The translations under genes were made by a program, and so were the position numbers. A stretch of DNA of 64,000 nucleotides from Phalacrocorax aristotelis (Eukaryota > Chordata > Aves > Suliformes > Phalacrocoracidae), in assembly GCF_949628215.1 (NCBI RefSeq), contig NC_134277.1, positions 31,137,058-31,201,057 on the forward strand. Direction: 5' to 3'. Below the pieces are notes generated by a model. That model searched no databases. It was given only the letters and a program-made list of their open reading frames with translations, and was not told the origin of the DNA. Shown here piece by piece: positions 52,601 to 64,000 of the stretch (its first letter is position 1; each line of letters opens with the position of its first letter).

Positions 52601-55600
52601 AAGGACTTGAGTTTCCTCCCCATCAGTGTCCCATTTTATTGGAGCTGGCTATGAGTGATCTGAGGCACCTGTGCGTCGGCTGGGTGATGCTGCCTGCGCT
52701 CTGCCTGCTCACCGCAGGACCTGGCGAATGGCACAGTCACTGAGTATTCACATACTGGTTTTATTAAAGGCAAACCCAAAATCTAAGGAGAAAAAGCAGG
52801 CAGGGAGGCTTGACAGTGCTTCCAGACTAAATACCTGTTTGCAAATAGCTCATGAAGGTAAGAGATGATAATCCCTGAGCTGTGAAGATTATGATTTCTT
52901 AGTTCCAGCTATATTTACACAGCTGCTCTACCAGAATTAAGAGCTAAATGTGACAGAATAGTTAGAAAGGAGAAGGTTGAGTACAGTTGTTGGCTGTGGG
53001 GTGTGTGGAGGGAGAGGATTTGGAAGGGGTTGAGGGTTTTCCTAGCTTTTCAAGACACATTGAGCCCTAAGGGAAATAGATATGCTTTTAGGCTGCTTAA
53101 TTGGTTTAAAATCTTTATTGTTTTATGCACTGTAGTTTTCCTATTGCTGAAATGAAACAATACGTCATTTAAGAAAGCTACCTAATCACTGCATTAATCT
53201 CTGGGTCTGCTGACAAAGGACAAGGTTAGCAGGGGTGTTGAGCCTTGTTAAACGTGCTGAGGGCTCCTGGCTGGCGCACAAGCTGCTGTATTTCAAGGTC
53301 TTTTCTAAAAATAGCAGAATGGTAGAATTTAGGTCAGGCGAGGTAAAGGTGGGAAGCAGCAAACACACAGTCCAGAGGTACCACCAACCCTATAACTGCC
53401 TATCTTCTGTTATCACTTTATGAATGAAAAGTAAGAATAATCTCCTTTGGAGCATAACATTTTAATCCCTTTCCCATTCCAATGTTATTTGTCCTGAAAG
53501 CTTTAACAGGTTTTGATATTGGAACATCATTGAGTTGGGCGTCACAAGGATGAGTCTGTGAGCGAAGAGGGTCAGGAAAGAGAGTTAACATTTGCTGAAG
53601 TGACTTGGTTAGCTAAACCTAGTCTTTGTGTAAAGCTGGCTTAACATGGACAAAGATGACCTATAAAAGGGAAATTTTCTAAAAATATCTTCTTGTTTCT
53701 AACATTAGCTGAACTCTGCTGGTCTTATAATTATTGGATGCTGTTGTAGGCATGGGCTCCTGCTCTTCTTTTCACACGAGTTGTGTGATGAGCTCTAAGA
53801 TGCCTTCAACAGCTTGCAGACGATCAGCATAAGGTCTCTACAGTTTTAAATGGTAATACTGAACTTATATATCCATGATATATGTTTTTGGCTGACCATC
53901 TGAGGTGCTTCTGTGGGTCGATCTGGTTTCTTAAAGAAATTTTTGATACTTTGTGATTATTGTATCAACATCCCTGAAAACAGGGTTTATTCCTATGTGG
54001 TCCCTGTTATAAGTGATACAGTAAAATGGCAATCTACAGATTATTAGTAGCACTGTTTCCCTTGAACTCCAGCTATTGAGTTTCTACTGGAATCAGAGAG
54101 ATATATTCCATTTTTCTTGCTTATACTGTATTTCACATAGGTACTGAATTGTGCTAACCTTAGAAATACTAGCCTCCCTATTTTAATTAGCTGAGAAAAT
54201 TGACTTGTACATTTAAAGTCACTGTAATTCAGCTGTAATCAGTCATGTTACACTGGAGACAAATGGGATCCATGGACTGAGCCCACACTGATTCTTTTTG
54301 ACAGATCTCCTATTGCCACATCAATACGCAGCTGTCGCTGTGTGCTATGGTAGCACTGGACCCAGCAGACTATATTTCTATATGGTTCAGCATCTGTATT
54401 TCTGCCACCCTGTCATATAGCTTGCTTATATACGAAGTTTGCTTATGTCCTGCTATTGCTGTAATCATGATGGGACTGTTTGAAAAAATTCTGTACAAAG
54501 ACTCAGCTGTACACTGCAACTTTAAAACAAATACATTGAACTATGTAATTTAGTTTTTAAGTACTGGATTTAATGCTGAAAGCTGGAAGTTTAAGACTGG
54601 AGGTTGGTACATCCAGCCCAGGCACTGAGCGCTGGTCCTTTTATCCCCAAAGTCTCCTCATCTGTGTGTAAAGCAAGAATCTCATAGTTGCTCTTACATT
54701 TAAATTCATGCTTAAAAATGCTATGAGATATTAAGATATTACAGAAGTACAGTGTAATGGAAAGTAATAGAAAGACTGTAACAGTAATTTGGATTTTTTG
54801 ATTGACTTGTATTTGTGCTCAATAGTCAGACGTCAGGAAATTGTACCATTTCCAAAGTAATGCATTTGGGAGTTTAGAAATACAAGTTCAACATACTGTA
54901 CTATCTCTGACCCCGTGAGATTCTGCTTCACAGAAAACAAAAATATTACCATAGCTGAAAATAATGATGTATTTCATATTCATCAGTAAATAAATATTCA
55001 TAAACCAGATAATCTGTACTTGATTTTTGTTTGCATTTGAGTGTAGCTACTAAGTAAAACTAGTCAAAATTATTCTGTTTTATGTTTGAATTAAATTGGG
55101 ATGAATATATGGTGTTCCAAATCAGGCGTATGAAAGTTTTCAAGCAAAGGTGAGTTGCAAAGATCTTGAGTTAATATAACACATTATCGTTACCTTAAAA
55201 TAAGCTTTTGTTTGGAATAGTTGGTAACAAAAAAGGCTGGAAATTCATTTGAAAAGAAATATATTTTTTATGTGGTACAGTGAGAGAAATATGTTAGAGT
55301 GATTTCAGACCTCAGGATTCAGAGGGTCTCCTGTTCTCTCTGCCTTTCTTGGCTGCAATGAATCAGTCTGCACAGGATGTGGCTGCTAACAGATGATAAT
55401 GCAAAGTGAAGGGCTGGGCCATGAAAAGCCCCAGGGTAGCTCAGCGTGGTGCTGAGTTCTCACGAAGAGCTGATTGCTTTCCAAAAATAAGAACAGGAAC
55501 TAGGGCAGATAATCCATGTAAAATGCACTTTCCACCCTTACACATTCACAACAATTCATTATTTTCAGCATTATGGAGCTTCACATGTTGATTACATACA

Positions 55601-58600
55601 TAAACCGTCTACGCACACACACCTACCTACACACACTTCTGTTGTATTTTACAAACCCTGTTTGCAAGAATTTCTCTGGGATCCTGTTTGGTGGGTGTAG
55701 CTTGAGAATATATAAATAGATTCATGTTTTCCCATCATTTAAACCCAAATGTGACTGCAAACATGACAGCACTAGAATGATTCTTTGAAATCATTTCCTC
55801 TGTTTTAAATCTTTCTTTTTACTAGGATAAGGTAATCTGGGCTGTTCACACTGCATACAAACCATGCTGTTGTGGTGGCATTACCACGGCGCAGAGTTCA
55901 AGTTCTGTCAGCACTTCTTGTATAAATATAAGTCCTTACTTCAGAAGCTTAATAACCTAATAAGCCTTGAAATTTCACACTTGTCTGAAACTTGGCACAG
56001 ATTATTAACTTCGCATTTTACCACATTAAATAAAAATATATATTTGAGGGGCATGTAAATAAAAAAGAAAATGCTTATTGTGTTTTGCTGCCATTTCTAT
56101 CTCAAAGTGCATTTTGTTTATTGAAATAAAATGACATGAACTCACAGTTCCAAATGGAAGTCTTTGAAAATTTTGTCCAACTTAAAAGTTGCAATCATTA
56201 CATTTTGCAGATCAGACATACACAGAATCACCTACCTAAATCACTTCTGGCTTTTTCCATATGGATTCACAGGGGGTGTAGAATCCAGCTGTTTGATTCT
56301 GCAATATTTTATCCTCCCTTTGCATTCATTTTAGCCATGTGTACATGCCTGCACAAAGCAGCTCTTGCACATCCTTACCAATGAGGGTTGATCTGCTCAG
56401 AGGACTAGACATGCTCTGCACTCTTACTTTGCCCTGCCACTTTTATACAGAGCACAAATGCTACATAGGGGAAAAAAAAGGCAAAAAAAAAAAAAGAACC
56501 CAAACAAAAGCACTTTTTTCCCCCTTTCCTTCCTTCCTTCCTTCCAAATAGCTACTCTCACTTTCAGTGGGATGGCCATAATCATCTGCTTTGTGTTGGA
56601 AAATCTGTACTCACTTCAAGCTCTTTTGGTCAAGTTTAGAGTACCCTTCCACTCAACCTGGTTTCCTTTTCTTATTCACCTCCCTAAGGAAAGTATACCA
56701 CATCTACAATGCCCTCCCAGGAGCAGTGTGGGTTTTCAGTATAATACAGGCACAACAGTCAGGATTCATTTTACCTAATATTAGACGTCCAAAAATTAGG
56801 CATTCTTGTCCAAGATATTTTTACAGTTCATGGAAATAAACATGTTTGTCTAGGGTATGATTCATCTTACTTCAAGAGGGGTATCTAAGGCAGACAAATT
56901 GCCCCATGGTGTGGTTTGTTTGTCTCTCTGCTCTACAGAAAGTATAAGCTGATTAACTCAAATATAGACACCTTCCTTTTATACCAACTGTCTATATTTA
57001 TATCCTAAATGATAGCCCCAGATCTGTGCCAGCTACTCTGCTGGAAAATGCAGGTGTCTGCCATTTGAAATCTGTGCCAATCTACAGCAGGTGAGAGGCT
57101 CTTGCAGCAAAGCCACCCCAGTGCTTCTGAGTACTGGTCAATGACCACAACTGCTCGCAGAAGGAAAATATGAAGACTGGTGTATTAAATAATAGATATT
57201 AAGAAAAAGTGAAGGGAAAGCTTTTATTCAGAGTGAATGCTATATTTCACAGTCCAGATATTCTCACTAGAGGAATCAGTAAACCAAATTACTTCCTCTT
57301 ATAGTGTATTATGGCTCAGTCAAACTACTTGTGTATGTAAAGGTAGCTTTTTCACTGAATTCAGTGGGAGTGAGATAAGGCTGTAGAATTGTGCAACGAA
57401 ACTGCCACCTATAAAAGCTTTTAGATAGTAAACTTTTATGTTTCTTTTTTGAAAATGTAAGTAAATCCCCACCTACTCATTGATACTGTAATTGAGTCTA
57501 GCAACACCTGTCCCTGCTTCTGCATGTGTTGGGAGTTGCAATCACCCTGCTGTGACTATAGAAAAGCTACCAGCAATCAGGCTGAAATTGTTAGAGAATG
57601 AAAGAAATTTGTTAAAAGAAAGTTTGCTAGCTGGTATTTAAGGGTGACCTAAGTGAAGAAACAAGAGGTGAGTAAGGAGGTCTGTAAACAGAGGAAATTT
57701 TGAACTGCTCTGTTGTTTCCAGCTTCCCTTCTGTCTAATGAGGTATGAGGAACTGATAGTCTTTCTGATGAGAAAACCTGAACTTAGGACGGGGTATGAA
57801 AAGGGGTCTCCCTTTTTCCTGTGTTGTGAAAATTATTACAATTTAATACTTTTTGAAATATCTATTATGGTCAAACTTTGTTGGTTAAAGGGTTCAGAAG
57901 CCACCAAAGGTAATGCTCTGAAATTGCATATAACTTGCTTCTTTAGGAAGCCCCACTGAAATGCTGGGAGGTGTAGTAGAAGGAAGAGACCTAGAACATA
58001 GAGATCTTAGGGTATGGTGCTATGAGCCTTGGTGTTTGGTGAATGCTAAACTGAGCATATTGTGTACTTTGTAGTCTTGGGGAAAAGCGTGAGACTCTGT
58101 TTTGTTGAAGTATTGTTTGATCTTAAAAGAAAGCTAGTGTGAAGACTTAGTGAGAGATCTGCATCCCCTATATCACTGTATCATCATGTGAAAGCGCAGT
58201 AAGGGTGTACCTCCTGAAGGCTTGTTATCTCTGATGTGAGACCAGGTGCTGTGACGTCCTATCATTTATCTCTAGTGAGAAAATAACTGTACATAGGCTC
58301 CAAAGCAGATATTATCTGTTTCTGTAAACATCCTGTTCACTATGCATATTGTGTGGATTAAACCAGGGTTATGAAGACATCTAAGGTAGAACTGAGACTG
58401 CTGCTGAAAAGCTGCACTGTGCCTGGTAGCTTGCTTTCTCTTTTTGCTGCAGATGTGTGTAGAAAGTATTTACCTATTGTTTCTCAGGCCTGTGGCAGTG
58501 AGTTACTAATGTGTAACATAGTGTAACCACTTACTGGTGCTGAATTTGCTGGGATTCAGAGAGTTTTCAGTCCTGAAGAAGAGGAGACTGGTACAGGGTT

Positions 58601-61600
58601 ATGGTCCTGTAAAGGACTAGAGGACCAACAGGTCTAGATTTGGATGTTTGAGGCACTGTGTTTAGAAATATCCATGTTCCAGGAACGGGAACCTGGAAAG
58701 AGGTCATCGCCTTTTTAATATGTATAGTAATGTTATCTGGTGGGTCACTGACCTTTTTTCTCTTTTGAGCCTGCTGTGATTATCATTACACATTAAAATG
58801 TAAAGATATATGAACAAAGACTTAAACAAAAAAAACCCCAAATGCAGTCTGCAAGAAAAATACAATATTTGGAAGCTATTAAAAAAAAAAAGCTATAGAA
58901 CATGGTTGTAAACACTAGTTGGTAGGTGACAAGTTTATGCTTAATTATAGATACTTTTCTCATATCTCTTTATTTGGCCCTAATAACTGCCTTCTAATAA
59001 ATGAACTCCAGTAAACAAGCAACTCCAGGTTTTGTTTGGTAATAATAATACTTCTCAGGGTGTTGTGTGTTTGTGCGGGGTTTGGTGTTTGAGGTTTTTT
59101 TTATTTTCCCCTTGGTGCAAAGTGAATTACACTGGTACCCCTTCCGTCAAGCTGTTCAGTTCGGTGGCCTTCAGCAGTAAAGCCCTTAGGATGCCCTCTG
59201 GAATAGGGCTGGTGAACTATGCAGCAAACATGGGTGAGCCCCTTCTATTCAGCATGCTGATTTGATAAGGTACTAGGTTACTTTTGTTGCAAAGCCAGGG
59301 TTTGTGTGCTAGCAGCCGAGATCCCTCCTTGCAACAAGCTCTAGGCTCACTTGAACTCTGGTAGTCCCCTTTACCCAGCTCAGTGGTAGAAATCCCCAAA
59401 ACAGTTGATTTTCTATGCACTAGAAAGGTCTTACAGTGCCAATAGCAATTCAATGCAAATGGGGATCCAATTTGTGAATTTCTTAACCCCAACACCCTGT
59501 ACTCCTGTCCCTGCAGTGATGGTGTTGGACTCTAACGTATTTCCTGTACTGTGATTCTGAAAAGCTTGTTTTAAATCCTGATGTGGACCAATTAATCCTG
59601 TGTCCAAGCAGGCTGCTGAATTTTCCTCTTTCTCACTTCTTAAAAAGAGCTCAAAGAAAACACTGAGGGTATTGCAATAACCTTGCTACTCTTCTATAAG
59701 GAATGTAAAAACAGGATAAGATCTCTTGAGAAATATTTCTATAGGGAGTCTAATGACTAATTTGTTGTTACTGTGTTTGAAGAGCCCTTTGCTGCACTTC
59801 TTTGGTCAGTTGTCAGTGGTGTCTAGAGCTAGAAACTGTCAGTGTTGGTGTCTCTGGGCCTGCACAGCAATGCCATCCTCATCGCCCTCCTCTGCATGGC
59901 CAGCCAGAGGCTTCGTCTGACCTCTGTGGGCTCCGATACGTGCTGCACTGCTTATAGTGTCTCCCCTGGGGAAAGTGATTAAAGTGACTTTGACAGAGGC
60001 TGTTGCATAATGATAAGAGTCAAACAGTGTAATGCTTCTGCCTCTCCAAAGGGCTGGTGGGGGGATGGTTATCACTGCCAGTGGTAGGTGTCGATGCTTA
60101 CCTTTGTGTCTTGTGGTGCTGTGTTTCAGTTTGTGCTGGTTTGGTGAAATGATCTATCTTTTGCTGAAGTTGGCATGGAAAAAGCAGTGAATGTCTTATG
60201 TCTTTGGATACTTTCACTGATGACTCTCAGGCTGCTAGGTGTTTGGAGAGGCTCTTGGTTACAGACGAGCGTGCTCCCCTCCAGGGAAAAGGAGTGCGAA
60301 GTTGGGGAACGGGACCCCCAGGAAGCCCCGGCCTCTGGGTGACTGGATTGGAGGTGCAGCCCTGTCCCATGGTATATTCCAGTGATGCCAGCGTCAGCAG
60401 GCTCTCCTGCCTTCCTCCTGTCCCCAGCAAGGCTTTGGATCTCCCGGCAGTCACTTGCCAACATACCTGGTGTGCAGCCTCAGTATACAGTCATGTGCAG
60501 CTGCAGCTTGAGGAGGCAGCCCTGCGGTTCAAAGTCCTCTGCTCTTGTAGAGCAGTCGTGCCTTAGGAGGGGTGGGAGAGGCCAGTCTTTGTACTCAGCG
60601 CTTGGCAGCCTTATCTCAAGAGCCTGAGCAGTGTGAGGGGCTGCAACAAGCTGGGGGCAGGGTGGATGTTGTGTAATGCCTCTTCCTAGCTTTGGCAGGC
60701 ACAGCTGGAGGCTTCCCCCACCTTTTTTTCTTTTTCTGATAATGGAGAGTAAACAACTTCTTTTGGTGGAAATGCAGAGACGGGTCAAGCCTGTGCCTTG
60801 CCATGAGCAGTGGGTCCCTTTGCAGCTCATGGCTGCATAACACTTCCACAGTGCAGCCCCATCGGGGCTGCTGCCTCCTTGTCTGCAAGCCCTGGGCACC
60901 ATAGCTGGTGTGATGTTGCCTCAGGATCCTCTGGAAGAGAGGGGGAGATGGGTCTGCTGCTCACCACCACCTGCACAAGATGGTGGTGGGGTGGTGTCTG
61001 ATCCAGGCAGTATGCACCTGACAACTTCTAGCACTTGAACAAAACGCAGTGCTATTTTTGTGGCTTGTAGTGTGTGCCTGGTTTTGTTATAGCAAGCTCC
61101 TTCAGTGTCTCCTCTGAGAAACTTTTCTGTGGCTTCCAGGTATTAACTACTCCTCAATTTCTTCACTGTGATTATGCAAAAGGGGTATAATCTGGTGGAG
61201 TGCTGCTTCTCCCAGGGGAACGTTGTCTGGATAAAGACTTTCCTGTAGCCAAAGTTTGCAGTCTTTTAAGAATGTTATTTCCAGTATTAGCATTTTCTTG
61301 TCAGTTTTTTAATGATCCTTAAGTGTGTCTTGGGGTTTTTGTTCAACTTCTTGGATTATGGTCTATCTGTTTATCAAGCTTTCTTACAATATTAAGGCTG
61401 GAATTTGTTTAAAAGCAGAATCTGACACATCTATATGACTCCTGTAATCACAGGGTGAGGCAGAATATTTAAAAAAAAATAAACTGAACTGCTGCATTCT
61501 TTGGCTGTGTCTTTATGGTATGAAGTGTTCAGTAAAACAGTTGCCTTGCATCCTGTAGTTCTGCTGGCACAGTTGCATGTGCAGCCGTATTATGGCACGT

Positions 61601-63376
61601 ACAGTCAGCTATCTGGCTTCAGTAAAATTTTTGGTTATCTTCCAGTTTATCAGTTCCGACTGCAGCTGGATGGACTTGCATGCCAGCACAACTGGAGGGG
61701 GCCATGTGGAGATTCAAAAGATGGGGCTGAACGGTGGCACTACCTTAAACTAGTGCTGTTGCTGCTGAAGAATTCTGGATTGTGAAATCAGAGCCTTGAT
61801 GTTTGTTAAGTAATAAAAACATTCCATTTTACTGAATTATGTTTGGTGGCTTTTTGTTTGCTTTTGAAAAGCTGGAAAAAAATTCAGTCTCTAAAGGCTT
61901 CCTAGACAGGTGTCATTGGTCTCACTGGCTGCCATCATGAAAATAAAGAGCCAAAATTGCTTCAAGCAAATATAAGAGGTGAAGCTCTGTTCTTAACAGT
62001 ATCTTCCTTAATCTACAAAGGCTTCTTATGATTGCCATTTTGATATTTTTCTAACACACACTCACATCTGCTACATCACTGTACATTGTACCGATGATAT
62101 TTTTTCAGTCTCAAAGCAATTATCCTAAGTTTCTGAAAACTTTGTAGGTATGCAATTGCTATACTTATTTATGGTGACTCACTCTGATTCATTGATCAAA
62201 ATACAAGCTTGTTTCTGCAGAACAGGGAAATTCTGTAGGCTGTAATGTAACAAGCCTGTTTTAAAACTCGAAACAACTATCTGGGAAGTAAAAAGTGGAA
62301 TTGGAGTGCGGAAACCCCTTATTATGTTTGATAACTTCTGGCATACCAGGAAGTGTGTGAGGTCAATTACAAGATGTGATGACTGTCAAAGAGTTGGAAA
62401 ATGTTTTGGGTGTGTTTTTTGTGTTATCTTTTCTGGGGGCTTTTTTTTTGTGTGTGGTGTGTTTCTTCTGTAAGGACAGAAGGATGAGAACTTCAGCCTC
62501 CTCTGAAGGCCGGCAAATAAAGCTTGGAGATCTCGTGGTGGCTGAGAACAAGGAACTATCTGTTCTGAGATTCATTCTACAGGACCTCTGCCTGCTTGAC
62601 TATTTCTTGATGTGGTACATAAGAAAGACAGGCCTTGATCTTAATGGTACCTATGCTTCTTCCGTTCTCTCTTCCTGTTCCTCCCACCAATGCTGTAGGG
62701 AAAAAATATGATACTTAAACAAGCACGACCTTTCTAAGGTAATTCCTAGGTACCTTAATCTTTAACCTTTGTTTCCTCACTTGGTTGGGCTGTTCAACAT
62801 ACGCAATACCTAACTTAAGTATCAAGCAATATTGCATCTTAAATTCTGACGTGAAATTATTTGTCTTCATTTCATATTCAACTTTTCAAGTAATATTTTC
62901 TGCTGACAGCTCCTCAGTCTCAGTCAACTCGGTTCTTGGCTAGAGGATTTTAGACATGTAGGAAAGCTTGTGATGATAATGAAACAAATGTCACTTTTAT
63001 TTCCAATTTCATTATGTTTTTGAATTGGATGTTTGAGGTGAAACATTCTTTGGTTGGCTTAGTGTTCATTTTCCTTACAGAAAGAGGTGAGCTATAGCTT
63101 CTTTTAGGATGGATGTAATGGCAGTGTTGGCTACTGTCAGTCTGTCAAATTCTTAGATTAGTAATTAGATGGCATCCTCCTCCCCAGTGTTATTAGGTAA
63201 TCTACCCTGGCACAACATCCTTGCCATTCCCTCCCTTCCCCTGCTGGCCAGGCAGACCAAAAGGCAAGAGGCAGCAGTGGTCACTCTGGGGGCTGGGAAA
63301 TACCTGTGTACTACTGCATCTTGGCTTCTGGACAGGCCAAATAGCTGCCTGCAAGGTTCCTTGAATGGTTTGGGTG
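49626..63376. other. Intergenic DNA downstream of ARL4A, no gene recognised
   Basis: AT-rich with only short ORFs. A GC-richer interval at about 60200-61000 has overlapping ORFs up to 140 codons on both strands, none recognisable. Simple repeats are an AC-rich stretch (about 55614-55638), an A13 run (near 56484-56496) and a CCTT run (56524-56545). I saw no LINE 3' end, LTR pair or RNA gene. Confidence 0.6.
56524..56545. repeat. (CCTT)n microsatellite
   Basis: About five uninterrupted TTCC units form a short tetranucleotide repeat, shortly after two A-rich runs. Confidence 0.8.
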
Positions 63377-63394
63377 CCCCCCCCCCCCCCCCCC
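63377..63394. repeat. C18 homopolymer
   Basis: Eighteen consecutive C (G on the minus strand) in GGGTGC...CAATCC. The true length may differ because such runs are prone to sequencing error. Confidence 0.85.
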
Positions 63395-63980
63395 AATCCT
63401 GTGAGAAGGTGCTCTGGTGAGAGCAGCTGTTTGTCTTGCTGGTCACATCTGACCCACGGGAACCGACGACTCGCTGCTCGGGCATCTCCAACTCTGACTA
63501 CGTAAACTGGAATTTTTACAGATGAGCTCCCTCTTTCACCGTAAATCACCCTCTGACTTCCTGTGCATGGATTTATTGGAGTTTAAAGGTGTGTGTGTAC
63601 AAGGAAGTTTCAGCTTCTTCACTCCCTTCTAAATTGATACATTGTTGTGACAGCACTAGGAGCTTGGGCTGTCCCGGTCAGATGCTGCAGGTTCCCCAGC
63701 CTCCCTGGTAGTGCTGCCGTCCGGGGGAACTGCCTGCAGCCCACAGCCTCCCTCTCTGCCCTGCCCAGCCATGTGCTGACTTGGGGGTCAACCCCTTGCC
63801 TCCTGTGGTGCTCCTGGCATCAGGCTGGAAACCTGGACTTATATGTAGAAAACAGGAGTTACTTAATAAACACAAACAAACACAACTCATACTTGGTCCT
63901 TCATAACCTTTTGTCTAGTCTTGGTTTTTGTATATTTACTTAGACAAAAATAAATAGATTATGATGTTCTGCTGCGTTAT
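63395..63980. other. Intergenic DNA at the right edge, no gene recognised
   Basis: Moderately GC-rich stretch with short ORFs on both strands and no recognisable family. It ends at a possible LTR start. Confidence 0.55.
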
Positions 63981-64000
63981 TGTGCTGGTTTTGAGTTGAC
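63981..64000. mobile_element. Possible start of an LTR cut by the window edge
   Basis: TGTGCTGGTTTTG is the usual first segment of a common avian ERVL-type LTR. Only 20 bases are visible and the last seven differ from the form I remember, so this is a weak call. Confidence 0.25.

Noticed and set aside
60129..60146. TGTGCTGGTTTGG as an LTR start
   Set aside because: No matching LTR body or end follows, so it is probably a chance match.
60198..61024. GC-richer block with ORFs up to 140 codons on both strands
   Set aside because: Mutually overlapping frames without recognisable domains or splice signals; likely composition effect.

Overview
This window looks like bird nuclear DNA. It has an AT-rich background with dispersed short exons, a 5'-truncated CR1 LINE ending in the typical ATTCTATG repeats, and a solo LTR of a type I know as abundant in Neoaves. 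The species is not identifiable from sequence alone. Most of the window is intron or intergenic DNA, and only two genes can be supported with confidence.

The first is the 3' two-thirds of SCIN (scinderin/adseverin, a gelsolin-family calcium-dependent actin-severing and capping protein), on the plus strand. Twelve coding exons lie between 13594 and 28247. All have GT-AG borders and join into one frame of 496 codons plus a stop, covering the acidic linker after G2 and then domains G3 to G6. The roughly 220 N-terminal residues (G1 and G2) are not seen, so positions 1-13593 are read as intron with the 5' exons off the left edge. A 3' UTR of about 1.5 kb ends near an AATAAA at 29779.

From about 29.8 to 45.5 kb the sequence is mainly intergenic. 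It holds an outlier 200-codon minus-strand ORF (38710-39312) with a small CpG-rich patch just upstream of its start, and a 1.1-kb solo LTR (42649-43762) oriented on the minus strand.

The second gene is ARL4A (ARF-like small GTPase 4A). Its intact 200-codon CDS sits in one exon (47129-47731) behind a 1.6-kb CpG island (about 45500-47100). The island carries CCAAT boxes, GC boxes, an RFX X-box-like palindrome, a CTCF-like core, a G-quadruplex-forming run and a pure (CAG)19 tract in the probable 5' leader. Several poly(A) signals follow. SCIN next to ARL4A in the same orientation matches the order known from other vertebrates. From about 49.7 kb to the right edge I recognise no gene, only simple repeats and a possible LTR start at the very end.

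The two genes do not form a functional unit. Both act on actin and membrane dynamics, but their adjacency is best read as conserved synteny. I found no RNA genes, no CRISPR array and nothing prokaryotic. The strongest candidates for something undescribed are the 200-codon minus-strand ORF, the ARL4A leader CAG tract and the regulatory motifs in the CpG island.
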